Of a stretch of 64,000 nucleotides of DNA, positions 37,401-46,146 are shown piece by piece (within the stretch, counting starts at the first letter, position 1; each line of letters starts with the position of its first letter). The DNA comes from a virus, in the IMG/VR virus record IMGVR_UViG_3300021964_000045, positions 1 to 64,000 of that record, one strand, 5' to 3'. Made by a program: the position numbers and the translations under genes. Under the pieces are notes generated by a model that ran no database searches, was not told the origin of the DNA, and saw only the letters and a list, made by a program, of their open reading frames with translations.

Positions 37401-37962
37401 AAATTATTCTCAACAATATCCAGAGTTAGGGCTAACAGATCAAGACATTAAAAACATGTCTATTTTAGCACATAATCAAGGTACAAATATGCTATTAAAA
37501 ACAGGAAGAAATTTATCTGGACCTGGAGATAATAGATCAATAGAAGAACAAATTGAAAGTTTAAGAAAACTATATCAAGGAAAGATAAAAGATGTATCAT
37601 CTACAAAACTTAAGTATCTTGGTGACGTTGGTGAATTTATTTATAATCTTACTAAAGATGAAGGTGATGAAACTTACGTGTCTAAATCAAATAGATACAT
37701 AGATGAAGTTTACAATAAAAATAAAAAACAATATGTAAATGTTGATAGCCGTAAACCTAAGCCATCAATAATGGCAAAAGGCGGTGAGTATCAAGTATTT
37801 AGCAATTATGTAAATGGAATGTACGATAATACACCTAATGATAAAGAAGCTAAAAAAATATATGACAAATTAAATAGAGTACACTACAAAGATGCAAAGA
37901 AAGCTGGCACAACAGTTCCTAATTACATTTTAAGTGTGTTAATGAATACAGCTAATGATTAG
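34498..37962 (+). CDS. Multi-domain virion peptidoglycan hydrolase
   Basis: Domains in order: a zinc ribbon (C105-x2-C108, C124-x2-C127), the L-P-K-A-Q-D-G motif (132-138), a LysM domain (about 141-185, Y-I-V-K-S-G-N-T-F-D-G-I-A), a lytic transglycosylase-like domain (about 212-345) with candidate catalytic Glu226 in Y-V-E-S-R-L and Y-M-G-L-G-Q-I, two peptidoglycan-binding-1 units (511-565 and 582-628, each with D-G-K-F-G), and a CHAP/NlpC-like region (about 645-800: candidate Cys650 or Cys655, His759, His776). A further helical region from about 840, with G-V-E-S-S-A-G near Glu880, looks like another muralytic domain. It likely opens the cell wall during infection. An M-A-K-G-G motif is at 1092-1096. 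It overlaps the muzzle stop. Confidence 0.8.
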   Translation: MKKKFEYTETKGLPGGPNEYITHVSGMFSTEGYKRNSPDVNNPYNIIPSGSITMKGVDFPVMGTDNLGNSKAMIPGNDYQFPGDMVFETPMYKRGGGLLTKTMKCNNCSWEWKAADGGNDVTTCHKCGGEALPKAQDGNGEYIVKSGNTFDGIANKLGIDKQALREANPGIDYNKLKINQLIKLPTQVVQKPVQQPEETSKAVVKKEPFNNYTITPDLLYKQAYVESRLEPKAKNSLGYMGLGQIGEGVITDYKRATGVKEVDPYDPKQNHDVQEWSMNELYNASFIDKPGATAENRLIKALASYNYGRGKVKDILEAEKAKGNDIYKSNDWTKQLPKETREYIDMIVYNGKTEKRPNVQENYLNATTDDSYKDLRSIYKFQLKGEVNSKSAAVFDIPSYYGDLGRRFVQEQRIVAQDNTRVSIPAVNKELAFFNKIEKQDLSNFKYDVRPIEIARDNTNVVLPGRPELNTSSPEQLDIAGRQLERPNLARQFTEAVNEYTPKNKYEKDYANASSDEIKNLQRTLIKEGYGSLLGEFGEEGNGVDGKFGPKTKAAYNSLISDGNLGLNNIDKYYKKYSNNNKADVIKIQNTLVEQGYLPEKTKDGKSNIDGKFGDRTKLALQEYNSSTKDEDPNAFIFNNIPNKLEDPRCAAGMCSILEDNNIITEALGIKYKNAWDIHENMRNAGNSQSIYNIYDEPEFANLGPGTSAEELKSITKEVKQRSQTKESDYEVGDIVGLYWPNSQYHEETLKNSKTFNTHVGFVSDFDKNGKPIITHNVSGNVLQQPYDQLQTTWISRPEKNVKLNKKYDASEYQKIEVDENLISNFEAKKERPLTTNERDVVGNIMKRSRYNAQAIPEMLNSSVDRNWLEAATFAITGVESSAGISPNTPRTVEEAASQNYGLQGLAYTIKDKTSEDISLGVAKTKFNSLDNFAKEYFNINSPEDLANDNKATDAVSYLLVKHYELFKNYSQQYPELGLTDQDIKNMSILAHNQGTNMLLKTGRNLSGPGDNRSIEEQIESLRKLYQGKIKDVSSTKLKYLGDVGEFIYNLTKDEGDETYVSKSNRYIDEVYNKNKKQYVNVDSRKPKPSIMAKGGEYQVFSNYVNGMYDNTPNDKEAKKIYDKLNRVHYKDAKKAGTTVPNYILSVLMNTAND

Positions 37963-37979
37963 GCATTCTCACCAATATT

Positions 37980-37989
37980 TTGTATATTA
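37980..37989 (+). promoter_or_regulatory. Putative phage late promoter TTGTATATTA
   Basis: Exact decamer in the 46-nt gap after the hydrolase, 19 nt before the next ATG. It would drive the cargo and giant-protein genes. Confidence 0.55.
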
Positions 37990-38008
37990 ATTATATATAT
38001 TATTATCA

Positions 38009-40300
38009 ATGAAAGCAAATAAAAAAAGTTTATACCAAGAAGGTGGTTCAGTAGATAAAGAGTCTATTAATCCTGTAGTTAATGAACTTTCTGCAGTTAT
38101 AAAAAGTAATATAGAAAATGGAGGTTCCCCGGAAGAAGTATTAAAAACTTTTTTATTACAAGGTATACCTGTTGATCAGCTTACAATAGCCTTTGAATCA
38201 GCTGGTTATGATCCAGGAGCATTTGGTGAATTATTGCAAAATGTTGAAATAATGATGGCTCAAGAAGAACAAGCTCAACAACCAGAGCAGCAAGTTCAAG
38301 AGCAAATGCCTCCATCAATGATGCAACCAGAAAACATAGAACAACCTCAAATGCAATTTGGTGGTGGTACAAATGTATCATCTGGTTTTTTATCACAAAG
38401 CCCTCAAGACAAACGTCCTATTTATATGCCTCCAGTTCCTGCAAAAGGAAATTTATTGGGTGCTGCTTTTTTATTAGATGACGCAGCTGGAAGATTATTT
38501 TCAGGAGAAGATGCCAACAATGATGGTGTTATGGATGGAACATTTAGAGACTGGAGTGCAAAACGAGCAAGATATAAAAAGAAGCAGTTAGGTAATAGAA
38601 GTTACACTGTAGATTACAAAGGTTTAGATCCTGCTGATTATGCACCTAATTGGGAAGATTTAGCAGATTTAACAGAGACAAAATTTTCAAAGTTTTTTAA
38701 AGGTAAAAAAGAAAGAGAAAGAATAAACCAAGTACAGAATACAGGTTTGCAAACAAAAGAAGAGTTTGCTGAAAATATTTTTAAAAATAGTTTGGTAAAC
38801 TTTGATCCAGAAACAAATAATTATACTGGTGTATTAGCATCAGATGAAGAAGACTATGATGTATTAGGTAAAAAAACTAAAATAGATCTTGGTTTACTTG
38901 GACCAAAAAAAGAAAGAAAATTTAAAGATCCATCCTCTTGGTTTGGAAGAGAAGAAGCCCCTTTAAGTCAAAATGCTAATTCATTTCAGAATGTTGTAGA
39001 AAGATTAAACCAAGTAAATGATATAGATTCAGAAATGATGATTGAGGCTGCTACAAATTATGAATCAGGTCAAGGCTTAAATGCAAATAGAAGTTCTTAT
39101 GATAAAAGTTTATTAAGTCCTGAAGAATATGTAAAGGCACAAGCTGATTACAGAAATATAATGCTTGGTAATATACCAATGGAATCAACAAATCCAGCTA
39201 ATTTTATTACAAATACACCTAGTAAAGTAACAAAAACAGAACCGGTAGAACCAGAGCAACAACAAAGATCTGTTGTAGAATTACCACGAGAAGAAGTAAC
39301 ATCTACACCGGAAGTTGATTCTTACAAGGATTGGGCTAAAAAAAATCAGGTTAGACTTCAATTAAAAGGGTTAACTACAGAGGCTCAACAACGAGCTGTT
39401 TATGAAGCTGAATCTGAATTTGAATTTAAATATGGAGGTGATTATTTACCTAAAGCTCAGATGCTTGGTGAATTTGATCCTAACAATCCATTTGGTTTAC
39501 CTGACTTTTCTCAGATGGGTCAAACATCATACATAAATCCAGCAACTGGACAACCTTGGACTGCTGGTACACCTAGTACTACACCTAGTACTACACCTAG
39601 TACTACACCTTTACAAGATCAACAACCTGTTTATGCCAGTGGCCCAGGTTCTGGTATGGGAAGTATGTTCTTAGATCAACAAGCATTTCAGCAAGAGTTA
39701 GATGCATTAAATACATCTTTAGGGGATGCAGAAGAATCTACTGCAACAGCTTTAGGGGATGCACAAGAACCTACTGTAAAAAGAAAAAGAACAGTGGGTA
39801 ATGCTCTTAAGCAAGCTAAAACTTTTATAAAAGAAAATCCATCAATGAGGGCTTTTGGTGATGTTTCAGATTTTGTTGTTAAAGGTGCTAATATGGCCAA
39901 TGAGCTTTTTACTCAGGCTAAATTTTATGACTATAAAAATGAATTAAGAAATTCAACAATGGCTGACAAAGTCTATTTAGCTACAGAAAATCCCGTAAAT
40001 AAAAGAGGTACCTTTGATGCTAATTTAGGTTTGGCAGAACCAGACAATCTTGTTGATTATTATGCTCAAGCAATGTACGGAAAAGAAACGTACAAATCAG
40101 GTGGTGAGTTTGAACCACATATGATGTTTGATCCTGTATCAGGAAAAGGTTATAAAGCTAATGTAGAATCTGATCATAATAGATATGCTAAGTTAGGTTT
40201 CTTACATCAAGATGAAATGCAAAAAGGTGGAGAAGTAGAAATAGATAATGATACGCTAGCAGCATTAATAGCTGCAGGTGCAGATATAGAAATATTATAA
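38009..40300 (+). CDS. Cargo-type virion protein with GG motifs, 763 aa
   Basis: Largely disordered, Gln/Glu/Pro-rich protein without a recognised enzyme domain. It carries several [M/Y]-x-x-G-G motifs (Y9-Q-E-G-G, M115-Q-F-G-G, Y695-K-S-G-G, M737-Q-K-G-G), a K-Y-G-G-D-Y-L-P-K-A-Q segment (Leu480 to Gln484), and a calcium-loop-like D-x-N-x-D-G-x-x-D at 168-176. The C-terminus (D-P-V-S-G-K-G-Y-K-A ... Y-A-K-L-G-F-L-H) looks conserved. Position between the muzzle/hydrolase genes and the giant proteins suggests an internal, ejected cargo protein; this is inference from crAss-like gene order. Confidence 0.6.
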   Translation: MKANKKSLYQEGGSVDKESINPVVNELSAVIKSNIENGGSPEEVLKTFLLQGIPVDQLTIAFESAGYDPGAFGELLQNVEIMMAQEEQAQQPEQQVQEQMPPSMMQPENIEQPQMQFGGGTNVSSGFLSQSPQDKRPIYMPPVPAKGNLLGAAFLLDDAAGRLFSGEDANNDGVMDGTFRDWSAKRARYKKKQLGNRSYTVDYKGLDPADYAPNWEDLADLTETKFSKFFKGKKERERINQVQNTGLQTKEEFAENIFKNSLVNFDPETNNYTGVLASDEEDYDVLGKKTKIDLGLLGPKKERKFKDPSSWFGREEAPLSQNANSFQNVVERLNQVNDIDSEMMIEAATNYESGQGLNANRSSYDKSLLSPEEYVKAQADYRNIMLGNIPMESTNPANFITNTPSKVTKTEPVEPEQQQRSVVELPREEVTSTPEVDSYKDWAKKNQVRLQLKGLTTEAQQRAVYEAESEFEFKYGGDYLPKAQMLGEFDPNNPFGLPDFSQMGQTSYINPATGQPWTAGTPSTTPSTTPSTTPLQDQQPVYASGPGSGMGSMFLDQQAFQQELDALNTSLGDAEESTATALGDAQEPTVKRKRTVGNALKQAKTFIKENPSMRAFGDVSDFVVKGANMANELFTQAKFYDYKNELRNSTMADKVYLATENPVNKRGTFDANLGLAEPDNLVDYYAQAMYGKETYKSGGEFEPHMMFDPVSGKGYKANVESDHNRYAKLGFLHQDEMQKGGEVEIDNDTLAALIAAGADIEIL
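39569..39610 (+). repeat. 12-bp tandem repeat (ACACCTAGTACT x3.5)
   Basis: Three exact copies of ACACCTAGTACT (39569-39604) and half of a fourth, encoding a T-P-S-T repeat linker inside the 763-residue cargo protein. The unit is a multiple of three, so copy-number change would only lengthen the linker. Confidence 0.95.
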
Positions 40301-40302
40301 TC

Positions 40303-42990
40303 ATGGCAAAAATTAAAATAAATAAATTACCTGAAGGTTTTGAATTAAAAGATGGTAAGGTTACAAAGTCTATGCAGCAAGGTGGTGCCACCACAGGTGA
40401 TCAATCTGGATATGGTCTTGTAACAGATAACTTAACACCAAATCAATTCAATGATGATGAAAGTAAGTCAATAAGATATTCACTTTCTTCAGTGCCTAGA
40501 GATATGGCTAATTTAGAAGCAGAGGGTGGTGAAACTGTATTAACTGATTTAAATGACAGTGGTCAGTTTGGTTTATATAATATAACTGGTCCTAGACATG
40601 GTAGCGGTGGAGTTCCTATGTTTTTACCAGAACAGTCATTTGTATTTTCTGATACACAAAAAATGAAGCTTAGTAGAAAAGAGTTAGCAGAATTTGGTGT
40701 AGAATCTAAAAAGAAAATGACTCCTGCACAAGTATCAAAAAGATATCAACTTAATGAATTTATAGGAGCAATGGAATCAGAAGATACTGATCCTATAAAA
40801 TTTAAAAGTGCAGAATTAATGGTTGATAAAAATCAAAATAAATTATCTAAGTTGGCATTTGCACAGGAATCAAAGAAAAATTTTGAGGATGGTGTACCTC
40901 TTGCTTCACATCCTTACTTAGTAAGTATGGGGATTGATCCTATGGAGTTTACTCAAAAAGTGGAAAATATAACTAGGGAACAAGCGGCACAAAGAATGCT
41001 ACAATCTCTACCTCCAGAAGAACAAGCAAAAATGGCAGCTCTTCAACAGATGATGGCTCAAGCTGGACAACAGCAACAAATGCCAATGGCTAAATATGGT
41101 AATGAATTACCAAAAGCTCAAGATGGTAACAAGGAGTATAAAAGTTTTTTATATGATTATCAACCACCTATAGTTGCCCAGGATAATACATATGTTAACA
41201 ATCCATATATAAATGTTGAAAGGAATCTTGATTATATGAATAATCAGCTAAAGCAAGCAAAAGAAGAAGACGATGCGCTTGAGAATAAATATTTTAGCAC
41301 TGACTTAGGAGATACTCCGGAAGGTTCAATTGATTTTGGAGTAACTTCAGTTAATGATGATGTTGTAAAAGAAGAAACTGCAGTAACACAACCGGCTAAC
41401 AATAATCAATCTAACCCTTCTACTGAACGTAGAACAGCCGGTAGACAGATTGGTGGTAGAAGAATTGACCTTCAAGGTTTTAAAGGTGGTAAAGCTTTAG
41501 GTTCTGGTTATAAGCAATATCAAGAATTAGAGCGTTTGTTTACATCTGATTCACCTGAGTGGGTTGCAACTACTGATAAAGCATATGCTGCATTTAGAGC
41601 TAATGCTATAGCACAAGGGATACCAGAAGCTGATATTCCAACAAAAGATGTTGCTATGCAAAATTTCTTGAAGTATCAAGAAAATAACTATAAGATACAA
41701 GACTTGGTTCCTGATGAATATAGATATGCTACTCAATTAGATAAGGGTAGTGATAATGCAAAGGATGTAAAGAAAAATGAAAATACACAGAAGCTTTTTA
41801 ATAAAACTGCTGAGTTATATCCTGATCAATATGAAGCTTATCAAATAGATGATGCAACAACTAAAATGAATCAGTTGTTTTTCCAAGCTGTTACTTTAGC
41901 AGATGAGCAAAGTGATAATCCTAATTTAAATTATTTAGCTAGCGGGCCTACCCAAAAGGGCAACTGGGCTGACAACAAAACAATATCTAAGGCAGAAGGC
42001 TTTTATGGTAACAATACTTTAAATCAAACATTACAAGTAAGAGAACCAGAGAAACCAGAACCACCAGAAACACCACCACCACCAGACACACCAGAACCAC
42101 CTCCTGTTAAAACCTATACTCAACCTGATCCAGAATTTTGGACGCAAGATTTAAATAATCTAGCTGCAATTGCCATGAGGGATAGAGAGTTATTTTTACC
42201 ATGGCAACCTGCTGTGGAAATACCAAAAGCTGATTATGTACTTGAAGAACCCACAAGACAGTTGGCTGATGTTAATGAGCAACTAAATATAATTACTCAA
42301 GGTGCAGGAGCATTTGGAAATCCTCAAGCATTTAATGCTAGAGCATCACAAGCTCAGGGTAAAGCATTTGCACAAAACGCAAATACTTTTGCTCAAGTTC
42401 ATCAAAGAAATATAGGAACTGTTAATAGAGGTTTGGCACTGAATGCTCAATTAGAAGCGGGTGCAAAAAGGGAACAGAGAGATAGAGATGTTAAGTTATA
42501 TGATGATACACAACTTACTCTTCAAAACTATATGGATGAAAAGAATTTAGATAGAGAACAATACACAGGTTTAATGAACACAGCTCTTACTAATAGAGCT
42601 AATACAGCAAACCTAAATACATTGTATCCTTACTATAACATAGATCCAACACAAGGTGGTATAATTGAAATGACAGGTGATTTACCAAGTATAGTTGCTA
42701 ATAAATCAGCAGGAAATCAATTGAATAAATATGATGAAATGTCACAAAGAGCTTTAGATTTAGAGGCTAAAGGTTTAGATGGTAGCACAATAAACACAAT
42801 ATTGCAAAACACATATGGACAAGCACCTAAAGTAGCACCTAATACAGGAGCAGATCCGTATGCTGATGCTTTAAGAATGATACGTGAATCAGGTATGCCT
42901 GCTGGCTATCCAGGTGGACGTAAAGCAAACAAAGGTAAAGAGATTAAAGAATACGCTATTCCTTTTTATGCAGGTAAGACAGGTTTTTAA
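40303..42990 (+). CDS. Cargo-type virion protein, 895 aa
   Basis: Begins with a short lead ending in M24-Q-Q-G-G, then a conserved-looking segment (residues about 60-150) with L-Y-N-I-T-G-P-R-H-G-S-G-G-V-P-M-F-L-P and S-F-V-F-S-D-T, which resembles a segment I associate with crAss-like cargo proteins. A Gln/Met-rich stretch (about 235-262) leads into A-K-Y-G-N-E-L-P-K-A-Q-D-G (Leu269 to Gly275), the motif shared with the hydrolase and the preceding protein. A Pro-rich linker lies near 585-600. The C-terminal third is helical and Ala/Gln/Asn-rich. Two nt separate it from the previous gene. Probably packaged with the genome; function unknown. Confidence 0.6.
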   Translation: MAKIKINKLPEGFELKDGKVTKSMQQGGATTGDQSGYGLVTDNLTPNQFNDDESKSIRYSLSSVPRDMANLEAEGGETVLTDLNDSGQFGLYNITGPRHGSGGVPMFLPEQSFVFSDTQKMKLSRKELAEFGVESKKKMTPAQVSKRYQLNEFIGAMESEDTDPIKFKSAELMVDKNQNKLSKLAFAQESKKNFEDGVPLASHPYLVSMGIDPMEFTQKVENITREQAAQRMLQSLPPEEQAKMAALQQMMAQAGQQQQMPMAKYGNELPKAQDGNKEYKSFLYDYQPPIVAQDNTYVNNPYINVERNLDYMNNQLKQAKEEDDALENKYFSTDLGDTPEGSIDFGVTSVNDDVVKEETAVTQPANNNQSNPSTERRTAGRQIGGRRIDLQGFKGGKALGSGYKQYQELERLFTSDSPEWVATTDKAYAAFRANAIAQGIPEADIPTKDVAMQNFLKYQENNYKIQDLVPDEYRYATQLDKGSDNAKDVKKNENTQKLFNKTAELYPDQYEAYQIDDATTKMNQLFFQAVTLADEQSDNPNLNYLASGPTQKGNWADNKTISKAEGFYGNNTLNQTLQVREPEKPEPPETPPPPDTPEPPPVKTYTQPDPEFWTQDLNNLAAIAMRDRELFLPWQPAVEIPKADYVLEEPTRQLADVNEQLNIITQGAGAFGNPQAFNARASQAQGKAFAQNANTFAQVHQRNIGTVNRGLALNAQLEAGAKREQRDRDVKLYDDTQLTLQNYMDEKNLDREQYTGLMNTALTNRANTANLNTLYPYYNIDPTQGGIIEMTGDLPSIVANKSAGNQLNKYDEMSQRALDLEAKGLDGSTINTILQNTYGQAPKVAPNTGADPYADALRMIRESGMPAGYPGGRKANKGKEIKEYAIPFYAGKTGF

Positions 42991-43049
42991 ACCTAAAGAG
43001 TGTATTAATAAAGTTTTTAAAACTTATAAAATTTTAGTAATTTAGTATT

Positions 43050-46000
43050 ATGGCAACATACGTACCAGGAAGTAAGACATATTCAAGAGAGATTCAACCA
43101 TTTACACCAGACTATAAGTTTTTGTCTAGTGTATTAGGTACCAGACAGGATCGCTATGATACCAACTATAAACAATTAAGTGATTTATATGGTAAAGTTG
43201 TGTATGCAGATTTATCAAGAGAAGACACAATTGGAATGAGAGATCAGTATGCAAATAAACTTGCACCAAAAATTCAACAAATTTCAGGTATGGATCTTTC
43301 TCTACGTCAAAATGTTGATTCAGCAAAGAGTGTATTCAAACCTTTTTATGAAGATGATCTTATTGTTAAAGATCTTGTTTATACAAAACAGTTTAAACAA
43401 AACGCCCAATTAGCACAAGCATTTAAAAACTCTGATAATGTAGAACAAAGAAAAAAGTATTGGTCTACGGGCATGCAATATTTAAACTATCAAATGGAAG
43501 ATTTTAAAACTGCTGATAGAGATGCAGCTTTAAAGCAAGGTCTACCAACATATATAGAAAACGTTGATTTATATTCAATGTCTACTAAGCTTTTAAAGGA
43601 TGCTGGATTTGGAGATGTAGAAATTGATATTCCAGATCCAACAGGTCATTGGATTATCAGAGAAAAAAATGGTAAACAACAAGTACCAGGAGCTTATAAC
43701 TTTTTACAAAAAACTTTATTAGAAGACCCAAGGGTGATGGATGCTTATAGAGCAAGTGGTTATGTTGATTCTAGAAACTTTGCACAAAAAGGATTAGACT
43801 CTGGTTTATATTCTACTGTGTTAGAGGGACAGACTGCATGGGCTAAAGACAAGCTAAGTGATCTTGCTCAAAGAAATGCTACGGCTAATGAAATAATTAA
43901 ACAGCAGTTTGATGAAGCTTTATCAGCTAAAAATAATTGGGAGGAGTATGAAAGAACATCTGGTGTAATACCCAATAGTCCAGAAGCAAAAGCAATGATG
44001 GAAGCTCTTGAGCAATATGAAAAGAGTAGAGGTGCATTAGAGAGAAATGAAGAAACATTACAAAGGGTAGACAATCTAAATATTGATGAAGATCCTGATC
44101 TTTTAAACAAAGCATTTAATCTTTTGATGAACTATAATCTTAGCACTGACATATTAGGTGCAGCTAAGGCACATAGCATGAAAGATTATTCTAGAACTAT
44201 TACTGCTAACCCATACAAAAAGTTGGAAGTTCAACATAAGTACAGTATGGCTAGAATTGAACAGCAGCATATTAATAGAAAAAAAGAAATTGCTCTTAAA
44301 GCACAATTAGATCCAAGTGTTGCTCCAACTGCTTCTAGTAGTTTAGTAGATGCATTATTTGGTGGAACTATAACAGGTATAACAAAAAACTCAACTGAAG
44401 TTAGAGAAGTGGAAGATGCAATGGCAGACAATACTGAAAGAGCTGCTGAATATGCACAAGAAACTAATAAAGGTAAAGCTGATTTTATTCTAAAAATGGA
44501 TCAACTTAGCAAAGTAGGAGGCGGTCTTCAAAATACTGAATATAACAGTATGGAGATTAAGCTAAATGATGGCACTAAGTTTAAAGGTACATATGATGAA
44601 ATAAAAGCAAAACTTAATGAAGAAGGTAATGAAAATCTAGTTGATTTAAATTATGATAATGCTGTTAAGATACTTACAAATAAATTACCAACTAATAACC
44701 CTAAAGCTTTAGAAAGTCCAGAACTTATACAAGCATATAGCATGTATAATACTATACAAGGACGACAGAATAAATCAATTGCTTATGAAAAAAGTTTAAA
44801 CACTGTATTAGCTAAGAACTATGATTTATTAAAAGTTGGAACTACAAAACAAGGTCAACAATTAAAAAAACAAATTGACGCTAATATTCCAGAGCTCGTT
44901 ATTACAAGTCAACTTGATGATACAAAAAGAGCAGTTCTTTCTAAAGATGATTTTGTAGAATTATATCTAAAAAGAGCTAAGGCTGGTCAGATTGAAGGTA
45001 AAAATTATAAAGAAGGTAGAGGAAGAAGAAATGATAAAGGTGAATATGAATATATTTCTGCTACAATTTTTCCAGAAGTTGCTGATTGGATAGATGAAAA
45101 AATTGATGAAAAAATATTTGGTGATATAATTTTTCTTGAAAAAGATGCAAGAAAAGATGCAGAAGCGGCTTATAAAGTTCAATATGATTTACTTAATCAG
45201 AGTATAGATGGTACCTTAAATGTTAATGAAATGGGAGGGTCAAGAACTTTCCAACCATTTTCAGCAGAAGCTGTATTTAGAGGAATTCCTTTAGATGAAA
45301 TGAATGAAAGCAATCTGTTTACTTATCAAGGTTACGGAGCTACATTTAATGTCAACACAATAGCTTCTGATAAAAAAGCACAGGAAATGATTTTCAACTT
45401 TAAGAGACAGTATGATATGAGCTCAGAAAAAGTTGTTATGACTGCAGGTGCAACTGAATTAGTAAATGATACAAGAGCTCAATTTATTGTTGATGAAGTG
45501 ATAAGAGACAGTAGACAAGCAATGCTTGATCCCAAAGCTGCAGCCTCTAAGAAGTTTTCTTATCAGTTAGAGTATAATCCTGTTGAAACAATAGACGGTA
45601 AAACATATGCATCATACACAATAAAAAATGACTATGACTATGTTAAAGGTTTTTCAGGAGCAACAAAAGGCGCTGGTGGTGGAAAAAATACAGCAATGTT
45701 AAATCCTACGGAAATACCACAGTACACAGAAATTAAAGTAATAGTTCCTTCAGAGCAAGACATGAATCCTAGAAAAGCAGGTCAGTACAATGTATCTTCA
45801 GTTGATACAAGTATTGATTTAGCAGATGATAAAGTTTATAATTATAATGCATTTTCTGAAAAAGCTGGATCTTTTAAAGTATTTAAAAATAATGATAATT
45901 ATTATGTTGCTATGGAAATGATGCAACTAGATCCAAAAACAGGTTTGTTTAATTCAGCTGGTGTTCAATCACCAATGTTGATTGAAGATAAAAATGGTCC

Positions 46001-46118
46001 TGCTGGTAAGCATAATATTGATAACTTTGTAAATCATTATCAAATGATAATGATGGAAGAGTTTAGAAGAAATATTGAAGCAGAGCAGGCTTGGAAGAAA
46101 AAAAACATGCCTAAATAA
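43050..46118 (+). CDS. Large helical cargo protein conserved in crAss-like phages, 1,022 aa
   Basis: The N-terminus (F-T-P-D-Y-K-F-L-S-S-V-L-G-T-R-Q-D-R-Y-D, then L-S-D-L-Y-G-K-V and L-R-Q-N-V-D-S-A-K-S-V-F-K-P-F) matches a pattern I recall from a large protein preceding the RNA polymerase gene in crAss-like phages. The protein is mostly helical, without cysteines or membrane segments, with a more beta-like C-terminal third. No catalytic motif is seen. Its place between cargo proteins and the giant polymerase-type protein supports an internal virion location. No promoter motif precedes it beyond an AT-rich 59-nt gap. Confidence 0.62.
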   Translation: MATYVPGSKTYSREIQPFTPDYKFLSSVLGTRQDRYDTNYKQLSDLYGKVVYADLSREDTIGMRDQYANKLAPKIQQISGMDLSLRQNVDSAKSVFKPFYEDDLIVKDLVYTKQFKQNAQLAQAFKNSDNVEQRKKYWSTGMQYLNYQMEDFKTADRDAALKQGLPTYIENVDLYSMSTKLLKDAGFGDVEIDIPDPTGHWIIREKNGKQQVPGAYNFLQKTLLEDPRVMDAYRASGYVDSRNFAQKGLDSGLYSTVLEGQTAWAKDKLSDLAQRNATANEIIKQQFDEALSAKNNWEEYERTSGVIPNSPEAKAMMEALEQYEKSRGALERNEETLQRVDNLNIDEDPDLLNKAFNLLMNYNLSTDILGAAKAHSMKDYSRTITANPYKKLEVQHKYSMARIEQQHINRKKEIALKAQLDPSVAPTASSSLVDALFGGTITGITKNSTEVREVEDAMADNTERAAEYAQETNKGKADFILKMDQLSKVGGGLQNTEYNSMEIKLNDGTKFKGTYDEIKAKLNEEGNENLVDLNYDNAVKILTNKLPTNNPKALESPELIQAYSMYNTIQGRQNKSIAYEKSLNTVLAKNYDLLKVGTTKQGQQLKKQIDANIPELVITSQLDDTKRAVLSKDDFVELYLKRAKAGQIEGKNYKEGRGRRNDKGEYEYISATIFPEVADWIDEKIDEKIFGDIIFLEKDARKDAEAAYKVQYDLLNQSIDGTLNVNEMGGSRTFQPFSAEAVFRGIPLDEMNESNLFTYQGYGATFNVNTIASDKKAQEMIFNFKRQYDMSSEKVVMTAGATELVNDTRAQFIVDEVIRDSRQAMLDPKAAASKKFSYQLEYNPVETIDGKTYASYTIKNDYDYVKGFSGATKGAGGGKNTAMLNPTEIPQYTEIKVIVPSEQDMNPRKAGQYNVSSVDTSIDLADDKVYNYNAFSEKAGSFKVFKNNDNYYVAMEMMQLDPKTGLFNSAGVQSPMLIEDKNGPAGKHNIDNFVNHYQMIMMEEFRRNIEAEQAWKKKNMPK

Positions 46119-46146
46119 TAATACATTTTAAGATAAAATAATCAAC

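Noticed and set aside
39569-39610. Short tandem repeat as a possible CRISPR array
   Set aside because: Units are contiguous, 12 bp long, in frame in a gene and have no spacers.
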